A stretch of DNA of 64,000 bases, taken from positions 1,984,001-2,048,000 of the forward strand of contig NZ_CP038155.1 of NCBI RefSeq assembly GCF_013460135.1, given 5' to 3'. Positions 33,386 to 43,705 of this stretch are shown here, piece by piece. Numbering within the stretch: position 1 is the stretch's first letter; each line of letters begins with the position of its first letter. The translations under genes and the position numbers were made by a program. This DNA comes from Arsenophonus endosymbiont of Aphis craccivora (lineage in GTDB: Bacteria > Pseudomonadota > Gammaproteobacteria > Enterobacterales > Enterobacteriaceae). The notes beneath the pieces were generated by a model that worked only from the letters and a program-made list of their open reading frames with translations, did not search any database and had not been told where the DNA came from.

Positions 33386-34440
33386 GGCTTTGTTGAATAA
33401 ATCAGAATTAGCCGACAGGATGGCTCCCTCTGCTACAGCTGTTATCCGATCCTGACGCTGTGTGGCATACCCAACAACGTCATACGGTTCAGCGCTTTGA
33501 CCATCGCCATTGCTTCACCTACCTGAGCCTCATAGTCACGCAGCCTCAGATGGCCACCCAGCAAAGTTTTTATGCGGAACATCGCTGTTTCTGCCACTGA
33601 ACGCCGGTGATAACCCACTTTCTTTTTCCACATATCATTACTCCTGCTCAGACGCTGATTCGCCACCGCATGGTTACGTTCATGGTACTTGTCCGGCCAG
33701 TATTTCGCTCCGCTTCGCGGCGGGATAAGGGGCCTGATTTTCTTTCTTAGCAACGCGTCGTGGCAGTAACAGGCGTCATAAGCACCGTCTGCTAACACTT
33801 CCCTGATTTTCCGGTGGGTTTGGTTAATCAGGCCCGGCAGTGCCTGCGCATCTGTCGTTCCGCTGAGCGATAAGTCGGCACAGATAATCTCATGAGTCAC
33901 ACTGTCTGCTGCCAGATGAAGCTTGCGCCACACTCTTCGTCTGTCAGCCCCATGCTGCCTGACTTTCCTTTCACCTTCGCCAAAGACCTTCAGACCGGTA
34001 CTGTCGATGACCAGATGCGAGATTTCACCACGCGTTGGCGTTTTTATGCTGATGTTGACGCTCTTTGCTCGTCTGCTGACCAGCGAGTAGTCCGGACAGC
34101 ACAGCGGCAAAGACATGAGTTTAAAAATCGAATCAACGAAGCCCTGTAATGCCCGGAGCGACAGGTTAAACACACGCTTCATCATCAGGACAGTGGTAAC
34201 AGCCATATCGCTGTAGTAAAGCGGCCGGCCACGACCTTCAGGCGAAGAACTGTCAGTCCATCCAGCGATGGCCGACTCATCAAGCCAGACCGTCAGGGAA
34301 CCGCGTTGTCTGAGTGCCTTGTTGTACGCGGGCCAGTTGGTAATTTTAAACTTTTGCTTTGCCATGGGGACCTGATGTTGAAACGAATTTAGCGATCAGC
34401 TCCGCCAATCACCTAAAAGTTCGATTTATTCAACAAAGCC
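33386..34440 (-). mobile_element. IS903-group element, copy 9
   Basis: Full 1055 bp. Flanks TAATGTTGG and AATGGACAG differ. It lies between two truncated gene starts that face into the element from both sides, which no single insertion can produce. Confidence 0.95.
33442..34365 (-). CDS. IS5-family transposase (copy 9)
   Basis: Intact 307-aa ORF. Arg133 (shared with nonsense copies 4 and 12) and Leu191 (shared with copy 1). Confidence 0.95.
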   Translation of the reverse strand: MAKQKFKITNWPAYNKALRQRGSLTVWLDESAIAGWTDSSSPEGRGRPLYYSDMAVTTVLMMKRVFNLSLRALQGFVDSIFKLMSLPLCCPDYSLVSRRAKSVNISIKTPTRGEISHLVIDSTGLKVFGEGERKVRQHGADRRRVWRKLHLAADSVTHEIICADLSLSGTTDAQALPGLINQTHRKIREVLADGAYDACYCHDALLRKKIRPLIPPRSGAKYWPDKYHERNHAVANQRLSRSNDMWKKKVGYHRRSVAETAMFRIKTLLGGHLRLRDYEAQVGEAMAMVKALNRMTLLGMPHSVRIG

Positions 34441-34538
34441 AATGGACAGGTGAAATTGATCTTAGGTGATATCGTTTGCAGTTCTGCTTGTAAAACCGCT
34501 TTTTCTATTGGAATAGATGAATTAATAAACTTAAGCAT
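34441..34538 (-). pseudogene. N-terminal fragment of an unrecognised protein
   Basis: ATG at 34538 after AAGGATGTTATATC; 32 codons (MLKFINSSIPIEKAVLQAEL and on) run into IS copy 9. It is a polar, helix-prone start without a signal peptide. Family not recognised. Confidence 0.4.
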
Positions 34539-34695
34539 GATATAACATCCTTGTTAGTAACCAATTGATTTTTTTGATAAGGATATTGACTACATATTTT
34601 TTTGACTTGCTCTAAACGAATAAAAATTTATAACAGAAAGCCATTTTTCTGTTAATAAAAATATCTCGTGAACAATAATGACGATATTTTTTAAT

Positions 34696-34724
34696 AAAAA
34701 GCGTGGCTATAAACCACGCTTTTT
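34696..34724 (-). terminator. Terminator after glnS
   Basis: AAAAAGCGTGG and CCACGCTTTTT form an 11-bp stem with a T run on either strand, 27 bp past the glnS stop. Confidence 0.85.
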
Positions 34725-34750
34725 ACCATAACTCTTAACGGGGTAATTTC

Positions 34751-36415
34751 TTAGCTTGCTATTTTTGCCCAACTATCTCTTAAGCCTACAGTGCGATTAA
34801 ATACCAGATGCTTAGCTGTATGATCATGGCTATCTGCACAAAAATAACCCTCGCGTTCAAACTGATAAGCTTTTCCCGGTTGCGCGGTAATTAAACTTGG
34901 TTCAACAAACCCATAGCGAATTACTAAAGAATCAGGATTAATGGTAGCTAAAAAGTCCTCTTCTGCGGCAGGATTAGGCACAATACATAAGCGATCATAC
35001 AATCGGATCTCTGCTGGCAAGGCATGTGATGCACTGACCCAATGGATAACCCCTGTGACTTTACGTCCATCAGCAGGATCTTTATTTAATGTATCAGCAT
35101 CATAAGTACAATAAATCGTGGTAATGTTGCCTTCTGCATCTTTATCAACCCGATTAGCTTGTACAATATAAGCATTTCGTAAACGCACTTCTTTACCCAA
35201 AACTAAGCGCTTATATTGCCGATTAGCTTCTTCACGAAAATCAGCTCGATCGATATAAAGTTCCCGACTAAATGGCACTTGTCGAGCGCCCATCTCAGGT
35301 TTATTAGGGTGATTATACATCGTCAGCATTTGCTCATCAGCAGACATATTTTCAATCACTAACTTTATGGGATCTAAGACCGCCATTGCCCGTGGTGAAT
35401 TTTCATTTAGATCATCACGAATACAAGATTCCAATGCTGCCATTTCAACAGTATTATCTTGCTTAGTCACGCCAATACGCCGACAAAATTCACGAATCGA
35501 CGCTGCCGTATAACCACGACGACGTAAACCTGAAATGGTTGGCATTCTGGGATCATCCCAGTTTTCAACCCTATTCTCCGCCACTAACTGATTTAGTTTA
35601 CGTTTTGACATCAACGTATAGGCAAGATTTAGACGCGAAAACTCATACTGTCTTGGATGACAATCAATAGTAATATTATCTAATACCCAATCATATAATC
35701 GGCGATTATCTTGAAATTCCAGGGTACAAAGTGAGTGGGTAATCCCCTCCAATGCGTCCGAAATACAATGAGTAAAATCATACATTGGATAAATACACCA
35801 TTTATTACCAGATTGGTGGTGTTCAGCATATTTTATTCGATATAACACCGGATCGCGCATGACAATAAAAGAGGATGACATATCAATTTTAGCACGTAGA
35901 CAGGCCTTTCCTTCTTCAAATCCACCCGCTCGCATCTTGTCAAATAGCTGCAAATTCTGCTCAATAGTGCGATCACGATATGGACTATTTTTACCTGGCT
36001 GCTTTAAAGTTCCGCGATATTCACGAATAGCATCGGGACTTAATTCATCAACATAAGCTAAGCCTTTTTTAATCAGCTCAATAGCATATTGATATAGGTC
36101 ACCAAAATAATCTGACGAATATTTTACGTTACCACTCCAATTAAACCCTAACCATTTCACATCTTCTTGAATGGAATTAACATATTCAACATCTTCTTTA
36201 ACTGGATTAGTATCATCAAAACGCAAATTGCATTGACCCTGATAATCCTCTGCAATACCAAAATTCAAACAGATTGATTTGGCATGACCAATATGTAAAT
36301 AACCATTAGGTTCAGGTGGAAAACGGGTATATACATGAGTATGCTTACCTGTAGCCAAATCTTCTTCAATAATCTGGCGAATGAAATTTGTTGGGCGAGT
36401 ATCTGCCTCATTCAT
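34751..36415 (-). CDS. glnS: Glutaminyl-tRNA synthetase
   Basis: 554 aa, the E. coli length, using the ATG at 36415. GAGGA lies 9 nt upstream of it but only 3 nt from the alternative ATG at 36421. Charges tRNA-Gln. A class I synthetase with HIGH motif [15 protein letters not shown] and the KMSKS counterpart [10 protein letters not shown], followed by C-terminal beta-barrel anticodon-binding domains. Intact. Next to nagE, as in E. coli. Confidence 0.98.
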   Translation of the reverse strand: MNEADTRPTNFIRQIIEEDLATGKHTHVYTRFPPEPNGYLHIGHAKSICLNFGIAEDYQGQCNLRFDDTNPVKEDVEYVNSIQEDVKWLGFNWSGNVKYSSDYFGDLYQYAIELIKKGLAYVDELSPDAIREYRGTLKQPGKNSPYRDRTIEQNLQLFDKMRAGGFEEGKACLRAKIDMSSSFIVMRDPVLYRIKYAEHHQSGNKWCIYPMYDFTHCISDALEGITHSLCTLEFQDNRRLYDWVLDNITIDCHPRQYEFSRLNLAYTLMSKRKLNQLVAENRVENWDDPRMPTISGLRRRGYTAASIREFCRRIGVTKQDNTVEMAALESCIRDDLNENSPRAMAVLDPIKLVIENMSADEQMLTMYNHPNKPEMGARQVPFSRELYIDRADFREEANRQYKRLVLGKEVRLRNAYIVQANRVDKDAEGNITTIYCTYDADTLNKDPADGRKVTGVIHWVSASHALPAEIRLYDRLCIVPNPAAEEDFLATINPDSLVIRYGFVEPSLITAQPGKAYQFEREGYFCADSHDHTAKHLVFNRTVGLRDSWAKIAS

Positions 36416-36542
36416 TGTCATAGTTCCTCAATGCAAAAGCATGTTAATAACGCTTTTATCATCTACGATATCCGAATTAGAAACAACCGTTTATTAACAT
36501 ATATTATTAGGCTTTATTTAATCAATAAAAAGCTCATAAAGG

Positions 36543-36574
36543 AAAACGGGAGGTTCATAACCCTTCCCGTTTTT
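36543..36574 (-). terminator. Hairpin between nagE and glnS
   Basis: On the minus strand AACGGGAAGGG pairs imperfectly with CCTCCCGTT and is followed by TTTT, about 50 bp past the nagE stop. Confidence 0.6.
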
Positions 36575-36625
36575 ATTCATTATTAATTATATGGTTATCA
36601 TATCAAATCATAATGATAAAACACA

Positions 36626-37914
36626 TTATTTCAATACATCATAAATTGGTGTTACTCCAGCGATTACTTCACCAGTTGCGACTATTGTCAATCCCTGATA
36701 ATCATCAATATTAATGATAACGACTGGACTTATCATTGACTTAGCATGCTGCTCCAAATAATCGAGATCTAATTTCAGGATAGGCTGACCTACCTTTACA
36801 TCACTATTTTCTTCAACTAAACGCTCACAACCCTGCCCTTTTAACGTTACAGTATCAATACCCATGTGAACGATCACTTCAACACCTTCATTTGTCTCGA
36901 TGCAGAAAGCATGATTGGTAGCAAAAATTTTCACAATCTTACCGGATACAGGCGCTAATACCTCACCACTCGTTGGCTTAATCGCTAAACCATCACCGAC
37001 AATGCGGCTAGCAAAAGCTTCATCCGGAACTTCATCAAGGGAATAAATTTCACCACTAACCGGTGCCACCAGCGTTAAAATTGTTTGCCCCACATGCTTA
37101 TTTTTTACTTTTACTGCTGACTGTCGATTATCTTTCCCAACAAAATTTAACGGTGAAACAACTTCTCGTGCAGCAATTTTTTTCATTGCTTCAGCAATCA
37201 TTTCTGCCCTGGTTCCAACAATAATTTGCACACTATGTTTATTTAAACGAATGATGCCTGATGCACCCAGTTTTTTTACCAAGTTATCATTAACAATATC
37301 AACAGCTTTTACACCTAAACGGAAACGAGTAATACAGGCATCGATTACTGTTAAATTATCGGTTCCGCCCACCGCCGCAAGATATTGGTATGCTTCATGG
37401 GTAATATCCTTAGCACTGGTGGTGATATCTTTGTCATAATCATCAACGGCTTGATAGTCGTTTATTATTTCACGACCTGAAGTCATTAAATTGAACTTAT
37501 TAATCACAACGCGAAATATGACATAGTATAAACAAAAGAAAAGTATCCCTTGGAAAATCAACATATACCAATGCACTGCTAATGGGTTACGACTCTGCAG
37601 TAACATATCGACTAAACCAGCACTAAAACCAAAACCCGATATCCAGTGCATTGCAGCTGCAATATAAACAGAAAATCCAGTTAATAGAGCATGAATGACA
37701 TAAAGAACCGGCGCCACAAACATGAATGAGAATTCGAGCGGCTCAGTGATCCCAGTAAAAAAGGCGGCGAAAGCACCTTCCATCATGATACCTGCGACTT
37801 TTGCTTTATTTTCAGGACGAGCACACTGATAAATGGCCAATGCCGCACCAGGCAAACCAAACATCATGATAGGGAAAAATCCAGCTTGATAACGCCCAGT
37901 AATACCTTTTTCGG
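36626..37914 (-). pseudogene. nagE: PTS N-acetylglucosamine EIICBA, 5' end removed by IS
   Basis: NagE imports and phosphorylates GlcNAc. The remaining roughly 428 codons keep the end of the membrane EIIC domain (GFFPIMMFGLPGAALAIYQ, TEPLEFSFMFVAPVLY), the EIIB domain with its phosphocysteine (TVIDACITRFRLGV) and the whole EIIA domain with its active-site His (VEVIVHMGIDTV). About 220 N-terminal residues of EIIC are missing, replaced by IS copy 10, so transport should be lost. The downstream EIIA part could in principle be made from the internal ATG at 37867, but no dedicated signal is seen. Adjacent to glnS in the enteric order. Confidence 0.9.
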
Positions 37915-38969
37915 GGCTTTGTTGAATAAATCAGAATTAGCCGCCAGGATGGCTCCCTCTGCTACAGCTGTTATCCGATCCTGACGCTGTGTGGCATACC
38001 CAACAACGTCATACGGTTCAGCGCTTTGACCATCGCCATTGCTTCACCTACCTGAGCCTCATAGTCACGCCGGCTCAGATGGCCACCCAGCAAAGTTTTT
38101 ATGCGGAACATCGCTGTTTCTGCCACTGAACGCCGGTGATAACCCACTTTCTTTTTCCACATATCATTACTCCTGCTCAGACGCTGATTCGCCACCGCAT
38201 GGTTACGTTCATGGTGCTTGTCCGGCCAGTATTTCGCTCCGCTTCGCGGCGAGATAAGGGGCCTGATTTTCTTTCTTAGCAACGCATCGTGGCAGTAACA
38301 GGCGTGATAAGCACCGTCTGCTGACACTTCCCTGATTTTCCGGTGGGTTTGGTTAATCAGGCCCGGCAGTGCCTGCGCATCTGTCGTTCCGCTGAGCGAT
38401 AAGTCGGCACAGATAATCTCATGATTCACACTGTCTGCTGCCAGATGAAGCTTGCGCCACACTCTTCGTCTGTCAGCCCCATGCTGCCTGACTTTCCATT
38501 CACCTTCGCCAAAGACCTTCAGACCGGTACTGTCGATGACCAGATGCGAGATTTCACCACGCGTTGGCGTTTTTATGCTGATGTTGACGCTCTTTGCTCG
38601 TCTGCTGACCAGCGAGTAGTCCGGACAGCACAGCGGCAAAGACATGAGTTTAAAAATCGAATCAACGAAGCCCTGTAATGCCCGGAGCGACAGGTTAAAC
38701 ACACGCTTCATCATCAGGACAGTGGTAACAGCCATATCGCTGTAGTAAAGCGGCCGGCCACGACCTTCAGGCGAAGAACTGTCAGTCCATCCAGCGATGG
38801 CCGACTCATCAAGCCAGACCGTCAGGGAACCGCGTTGTCTGAGTGCCTTGTTGTACGCGGGCCAGTTGGTAATTTTAAACTTTTGCTTTGCCATGGGGAC
38901 CTGATGTTGAAACGAATTTAGCGATCAGCTCCGCCAATCACCTAAAAGTTCGATTTATTCAACAAAGCC
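37915..38969 (-). mobile_element. IS903-group element, copy 10
   Basis: Full 1055 bp. Flanks CTTTTTCGG and ATATTGACG differ. It joins a truncated nagE to a truncated UspF-type gene, indicating recombination. Confidence 0.95.
37971..38894 (-). CDS. IS5-family transposase (copy 10)
   Basis: Intact 307-aa ORF with several private changes (His197, Ser216, His227) plus Asn157, Ser274 and Arg275. DDE residues kept, activity uncertain. Confidence 0.94.
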   Translation of the reverse strand: MAKQKFKITNWPAYNKALRQRGSLTVWLDESAIAGWTDSSSPEGRGRPLYYSDMAVTTVLMMKRVFNLSLRALQGFVDSIFKLMSLPLCCPDYSLVSRRAKSVNISIKTPTRGEISHLVIDSTGLKVFGEGEWKVRQHGADRRRVWRKLHLAADSVNHEIICADLSLSGTTDAQALPGLINQTHRKIREVSADGAYHACYCHDALLRKKIRPLISPRSGAKYWPDKHHERNHAVANQRLSRSNDMWKKKVGYHRRSVAETAMFRIKTLLGGHLSRRDYEAQVGEAMAMVKALNRMTLLGMPHSVRIG

Positions 38970-39091
38970 ATATTGACGCCGATTTAATTCTTATTGGCTC
39001 TCATAGCCCCAATTCTACCAGTTACCTGCTAGGATCAACCGCAGCTAGCATTGTTCGTCATGCAAAAATGACTGTTTTAGTCGCTCGCTAA
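38970..39091 (+). pseudogene. C-terminal fragment of UspF-type universal stress protein
   Basis: The frame reads IDADLILIGSHSP, then YLLGSTAASIVRHAKMTVLVAR and a stop, matching the nucleotide-binding C-terminus of UspF/UspG proteins. The first two thirds are missing at IS copy 10. An ORF that starts inside the IS end (ATG at 38888, minus-strand complement of the transposase start) continues in frame into this fragment, giving a 67-codon chimeric frame without an obvious ribosome site. Confidence 0.8.
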
Positions 39092-39111
39092 AATAAACCA
39101 AGCACACAACT

Positions 39112-39133
39112 AGCCATCTCACAGGAGATGGCT
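39112..39133. terminator. Hairpin between uspF remnant and ecotin
   Basis: AGCCATCTC and GAGATGGCT form a 9-bp stem in the short gap between two convergent genes. Confidence 0.65.
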
Positions 39134-39152
39134 TATTGGTTAAATTAAACCG

Positions 39153-39635
39153 TTATTTGATCTTCGCACTGTTAAGTTCTTCTGGTGCTGACCACACGCG
39201 ATATTTAACTGCCATATCGTTTGGAACATATACCACTATCGGTAATTTACTATTATAGCGAACGATATTATTGCCTTCCCCGAGATGAGTGGTAACAAAC
39301 TTCTTGGATTGCTTTTTATCTGGGCAAGCCATTAAGGTTGCTGCAGGACCGGATACTTTTTTTAATTCATAAAGGTCATAGCCCCAACCTTTAAGTTCTT
39401 TTTTCTCAAAATCCCCGCCAAACCAATGCTGATTGCAATCAACCAGCATTGATTTACCAATAACCAGTTCTACCATAAAATTATTTTCATTCGGTTTTTT
39501 GTCGAGCTGAATAACATAGCGGAGCATCCCTTTTGCTGCGGACGGGTATGGTGCTATTTTGGACAGATTATCATTTGCCATCGCATAAGATGTCGTTAGG
39601 AGCATCGCCAGTAATGGAAAGGTATATTTATTCAT
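39153..39635 (-). CDS. eco: Ecotin, periplasmic serine protease inhibitor
   Basis: 160 aa with a cleavable signal peptide (MNKYTFPLLAMLLTTSYAMA) and a mature part beginning NDNLSKIAPYP. Ecotin dimers inhibit trypsin-, chymotrypsin- and elastase-like proteases, protecting bacteria from host enzymes. Family landmarks are VDCNQHWFGGDFEKKELKGWGYDLY and RYNSKLPIVVYVP; the two Cys forming the disulfide are present. The reactive-site loop reads GPAATLMACP, so P1 is Leu where E. coli has Met84. ATG at 39635 follows AGGAT; an in-frame GTG two codons upstream is less likely. No close partner genes. Confidence 0.95.
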   Translation of the reverse strand: MNKYTFPLLAMLLTTSYAMANDNLSKIAPYPSAAKGMLRYVIQLDKKPNENNFMVELVIGKSMLVDCNQHWFGGDFEKKELKGWGYDLYELKKVSGPAATLMACPDKKQSKKFVTTHLGEGNNIVRYNSKLPIVVYVPNDMAVKYRVWSAPEELNSAKIK

Positions 39636-39914
39636 TGCCACATCCTACTTTATAAATAGTGATAAAAGTGATATTAACTATAACTGATAACAATAATTTT
39701 TATGCTTAGCTAATGCAAACATCTTTTTAGTATAACTGTCGTGTCAAAAAGTAAAAAATCGTAAAGAGTAAAACAACCAATTAATTTGTAAATATTATTA
39801 AAAATCAAATGATTATATATAACATATCACAATGTAAATTATTGTGTTCGCTGTTGTTAAATTTTAATTATTGTTATACTTAAATTGACCCTCAATAATT
39901 TTGCCGGAGGTTAT

Positions 39915-40136
39915 ATGTTATTGTCCGATCATGAGTTATTGTCTCACCTAAAACGTTTTAATCCACGCTTCCAATCACTATTTGAAAAACACCACCAACT
40001 GGATAAACAGATCACTGAATTAGAAGGCCCAAATGGCGCAGGCTATAATGATAACGTCATCAAATTAAAAAAATAAAAGCTTCATATAAAAGATGAAATA
40101 CAGCGTATTATTCACCAACAAATTAGGCTTAAATAA
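39915..40136 (+). pseudogene. ydcH: YdcH-like small coiled protein gene with internal TAA
   Basis: DUF465-type small helical protein of unknown function. GGAGG sits 4 nt before the ATG at 39915. The frame reads LKRFNPRFQSLFEKHHQLD and GPNGAGYNDNVIKLKK, then TAA at 40074, where E. coli YdcH has Gln (MKKQKLQLKDE). After the stop the frame goes on as KLHIKDEIQRIIHQQIRLK to a second TAA. CAA to TAA accounts for it. The 53-residue truncated product would lack the second helix. Confidence 0.8.
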
Positions 40137-40144
40137 CGCCACCT

Positions 40145-40165
40145 CGCCTGCTGGAATAGCAGGCG
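40145..40165. terminator. Hairpin between ydcH and the GNAT gene
   Basis: CGCCTGCT and AGCAGGCG form a stem between two convergent genes; no long T tract. Confidence 0.55.
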
Positions 40166-40193
40166 AATTAAGTCTAACGAAATAGTTTAGCTG

Positions 40194-40756
40194 TCAATTA
40201 GTGCTATTTTTTAACCACTGCTGCTGATTGAGCCGATAAAGAATATGTTCATGTAAGGGATGAGCCGATGGTAACGCCGGATGTAAAAAATTATGCGCAT
40301 CTTTTTCCATAGTTAATTTTTTCATCAAATTTTCAGAGGGACGATTAATTTTAGCGGTAAAAGAGATAATTTCCGGCATTTCTTGCTGCAAAAAAGCAAA
40401 ATCTAATACGCTACTAGCAGCTTCATAAGCCAATCCTTGCCGCCAAAATGGCTTAGCTAATCGCCAGCAATTTCAGTGCAAGGCATAAAAGGTAGATCAT
40501 ATGCGGTAATATTGAGTCCGACAAATCCAATAAATTGCTTCTGTGCACGCAACTCTACCGCCCATAATCCCCAACCTTGCTGTTGGATAAATTTCTGTCT
40601 AATACTTTCAATGAAAGCATCACTTTGTTTTTTTGAAAGTAAGTGTGGGAAATAACGCATAACATCAGGATCACTATTAAGACGATAAAAAGGGAGCCGA
40701 TCAGCTTCTCGCCATTCCCTTAAAATTAAACGAGGATTCTTTAGGATAATAACCAT
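40194..40756 (-). pseudogene. RimJ/RimL-type GNAT acetyltransferase gene, frameshifted
   Basis: The N-terminal part (NPRLILREWREADRLPFYRL) and IGFVGLNI core are typical of ribosomal-protein-type N-acetyltransferases. At about 40455-40470 a single-base loss converts the expected EIAWRLAKPFW into EIAGD-stop; the other frame continues LAKPFWRQGLAYEAASSV, the acetyl-CoA-binding region, to the end at 40194. Substrate unknown. Confidence 0.85.
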
Positions 40757-40929
40757 GCATTACGAATCGAAAAAGCTTTCACTATCAATATAACACCGCA
40801 TTCTATCACGTTAGCAAAAAATGCTCATTTACTTTTGGGTATCTCTTCAATAGCTTCTAATTTTATTACTTTTTCCGATTGATGCTCAATTTTCTCAGAT
40901 TGGCCTATGAATATACCCCCACGCTTAAT

Positions 40930-41451
40930 TTACATATGACTGACTCGACTGATCCCTCGCAATTCACCATGTTCCAGGATATCCAGGTTATTTCCCAAGC
41001 AAGCTCCATCAACCAAACCATCAATAATCATATCCGGCGCTTCAATTTCAACTTCAATTTTTCCACCCTGCATGATGTGGATAGTTCCTTCAGTTACTTT
41101 GACGTTACCCTTAATATGTCCCCAAACATGAATATCACCTGAAATAGTAACGTTACCTTTAAAAAAACTCTCTTCTGAAATAATTGTTACCTCTTTTTGT
41201 TTAGGATCACTTTTTTTATCACTTTTCATTACACATATATTTGTATTGGAAATATCTGACTTTTTATGTCTAAACATCGTGAATAACCTCTCTCTTATAA
41301 AGATAAATAGCAGGATAAGAACGAATGAAAAAAATAAAACAAAAAACCATGTCTTTGCAATCACATTTGTTATATACAACGCCACTACTAGCACCCATAG
41401 GAACCAGATAAAATAAAGACAACAATTTTCTCTAACACTAAATGTTTTCAT
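40930..41451 (-). CDS. Membrane-anchored bactofilin (CcmA-like)
   Basis: 173 aa. Two N-terminal hydrophobic helices (about 11-30 and 34-54) are followed by a basic linker and a bactofilin domain (about 85-165) with the repetitive beta-helix pattern GNVTISGDIHVWGHIKGNVKV. Bactofilins polymerise into cytoskeletal scaffolds that shape cells; Proteus has a two-TM relative named CcmA. The frame is complete. It may affect symbiont cell shape, which is inference. Confidence 0.85.
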   Translation of the reverse strand: MKTFSVRENCCLYFIWFLWVLVVALYITNVIAKTWFFVLFFSFVLILLFIFIRERLFTMFRHKKSDISNTNICVMKSDKKSDPKQKEVTIISEESFFKGNVTISGDIHVWGHIKGNVKVTEGTIHIMQGGKIEVEIEAPDMIIDGLVDGACLGNNLDILEHGELRGISRVSHM

Positions 41452-42205
41452 TCTTATCTAATAAACTCATCATAGATACCTAACCAAAATTATTAAACTG
41501 CACTACTAGTATAGAATATCAACAGGCTCTGGTATTGATATAGTGATTAAAACAACAGAAAGGTAATTTATATTGAAATTAATAGCAGACCAAGGCGTAA
41601 TTGAAACTAACGGTAAACAGAGTAAAAATCCGCATTCCCTATTAGGATACACATAAATCCTTATGCCATATTTAGCTCTGAATACCGTTAAGGCACTCAC
41701 TATACAATGATTTAGTGCAATGAAATATCAAGTTTGCCGTAAAGATTTATTATATTCCGCTAGCTTTAGTGAAATTAGCTAAAAATTGATCTAATTAGCC
41801 CGGTTTGTTAATAAAAAAAGTTAAAATAATACTAATTAAGTAGCAATATTTTACTTCTCGCCAAGTCAATACCATCGCCAATAATAATCAAGATGCAAGC
41901 TACTATCGTGTATTAAAGTCACATCGTTATGTTAACCTAGCGGCTTGCTGCGAGGATTATTCAGTGCTGAGAAGACGTTTACCAACATTTGCCCACAATA
42001 AACGTTCTTATTTTTAGTGAAAAATTACCCAATCACTGATGAAATAAAATATGATGGCTGCGTTCAATGTTAAATTGCGGGTATAGCTGGATTGCTGCTT
42101 TTAAAATCCGGTCAGTCTACCGCAATTGAGAAAAATTTAATTTCATGGCCCTTAAACCAAAATCATAGACTTTAATATAACTAACTTTATAGCAAGGAAA
42201 AATAT
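41452..42205. other. Degenerate stretch, one short coding remnant possible
   Basis: About 750 bp without a confident gene. On the plus strand a 57-codon open stretch at 41844-42017 (contains YYRVLKSHRYVNLAACCEDY) looks coding in composition but has no start and I cannot name it. The rest looks eroded. Confidence 0.4.
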
Positions 42206-42376
42206 ATGCATATTAAACGGGCAACCAGCAGCGACTTTGCTCAATTAATCATAGTTTGGGAACATTCGGTACGCGCTACCCACGATTTCCTTCCAGAAAA
42301 AATGATAGCCACATTACGCCCCTTAATTTTAAAGAACTATTTACCCAATATTGATGTTTACATGTCAGTGGATGAG

Positions 42377-42385
42377 CATAATAAC
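42377..42385. repeat. 9-bp target duplication (left) of IS copy 11
   Basis: CATAATAAC, repeated exactly at 43441-43449. Confidence 0.9.
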
Positions 42386-43440
42386 GGCTTTGTTGAATAA
42401 ATCGAACTTTTAGGTGATTGGCGGAGCTGATCGCTAAATTCGTTTCAACATCAGGTCCCCATGGCAAAGCAAAAGTTTAAAATTACCAACTGGCCCGCGT
42501 ACAACAAGGCACTCAGACAACGCGGTTCCCTGACGGTCTGGCTTGATGAGTCGGCCATCGCTGGATGGACTGACTGTTCTTCGCCTGAAGGTCGTGGCCG
42601 GCCGCTTTACTACAGCGATATGGCTGTTACCACTGTCCTGATGATGAAGCGTGTGTTTAACCTGTCGCTCCGGGCATTACAGGGCTTCGTTGATTCGATT
42701 TTTAAACTCATGTCTTTGCCGCTGTGCTGTCCGGACTACTCGCTGGTCAGCAGACGAGCAAAGAGCGTCAACATCAGCATAAAAACGCCAACGCGTGGTG
42801 AAATCTCGCATCTGGTCATCGACAGTACCGGTCTGAAGGTCTTTGGCGAAGGTGAATGGAAAGTCAGGCAGCATGGGGCTGACAGACGAAGAGTGTGGCG
42901 CAAGCTTCATCTGGCAGCAGACAGTGTGACTCATGAGATTATCTGTGCCGACTTATCGCTCAGCGGAACGACAGATGCGCAGGCACTGCCGGGCCTGATT
43001 AACCAAACCCACCGGAAAATCAGGGAAGTGTCAGCAGACGGTGCTTATGACGCCTGTTACTGCCACGATGCGTTGCTAAGAAAGAAAATCAGGCCCCTTA
43101 TCCCGCCGCGAAGCGGAGCGAAATACTGGCCGGACAAGTACCATGAACGTAACCATGCGGTGGCGAATCAGCGTCTGAGCAGGAGTAATGATATGTGGAA
43201 AAAGAAAGTGGGTTATCACCGGCGTTCAGTGGCAGAAACAGCGATGTTCCGCATAAAAACTTTGCTGGGTGGCCATCTGAGGCTGCGTGACTATGAGGCT
43301 CAGGTAGGTGAAGCAATGGCGATGGTCAAAGCGCTGAACCGTATGACGTTGTTGGGTATGCCACACAGCGTCAGGATCGGATAACAGCTGTAGCAGAGGG
43401 AGCCATCCTGGCGGCTAATTCTGATTTATTCAACAAAGCC
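42386..43440 (+). mobile_element. IS903-group element, copy 11
   Basis: Full 1055 bp with a perfect duplication, inserted inside yjaB codons; a clean simple insertion and probably recent. Confidence 0.97.
42461..43384 (+). CDS. IS5-family transposase (copy 11)
   Basis: Intact 307-aa ORF, consensus apart from Cys39 (WTDCSS). DDE residues present; a good candidate for an active copy. Confidence 0.95.
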   Translation: MAKQKFKITNWPAYNKALRQRGSLTVWLDESAIAGWTDCSSPEGRGRPLYYSDMAVTTVLMMKRVFNLSLRALQGFVDSIFKLMSLPLCCPDYSLVSRRAKSVNISIKTPTRGEISHLVIDSTGLKVFGEGEWKVRQHGADRRRVWRKLHLAADSVTHEIICADLSLSGTTDAQALPGLINQTHRKIREVSADGAYDACYCHDALLRKKIRPLIPPRSGAKYWPDKYHERNHAVANQRLSRSNDMWKKKVGYHRRSVAETAMFRIKTLLGGHLRLRDYEAQVGEAMAMVKALNRMTLLGMPHSVRIG

Positions 43441-43449
43441 CATAATAAC
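43441..43449. repeat. 9-bp target duplication (right) of IS copy 11
   Basis: CATAATAAC, identical to 42377-42385. Confidence 0.9.
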
Positions 43450-43705
43450 ATTACCGGTTTTATGGCAACTAAAGAAAATCGGTTAGAAATGCTATTTATC
43501 TCTACCATTTCACGCGGTAAGGGTATTGGCAAAGCATTGCTGCAATATGCTGTGACTAACTTTGCCGTCAATGAAGTCGATGTTAATGAACAAAATAAAC
43601 AAGCGATAGGTTTTTATCAACGGCATGGTTTTCGGATTTATGATCACTCTGAATTAGATGGCGAAGGCAACCCTTTTCCGCTGTTACATATGCGACTAGT
43701 CGATA

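Noticed and set aside
32226..34440. Copies 8 and 9 as a composite transposon
   Set aside because: Only 105 bp with no complete gene lies between them, copy 8 has its own target duplication, and copy 9 has none shared with copy 8.
41506..41700. 64-aa minus-strand ORF
   Set aside because: No ribosome site, low-complexity composition and no recognisable similarity.
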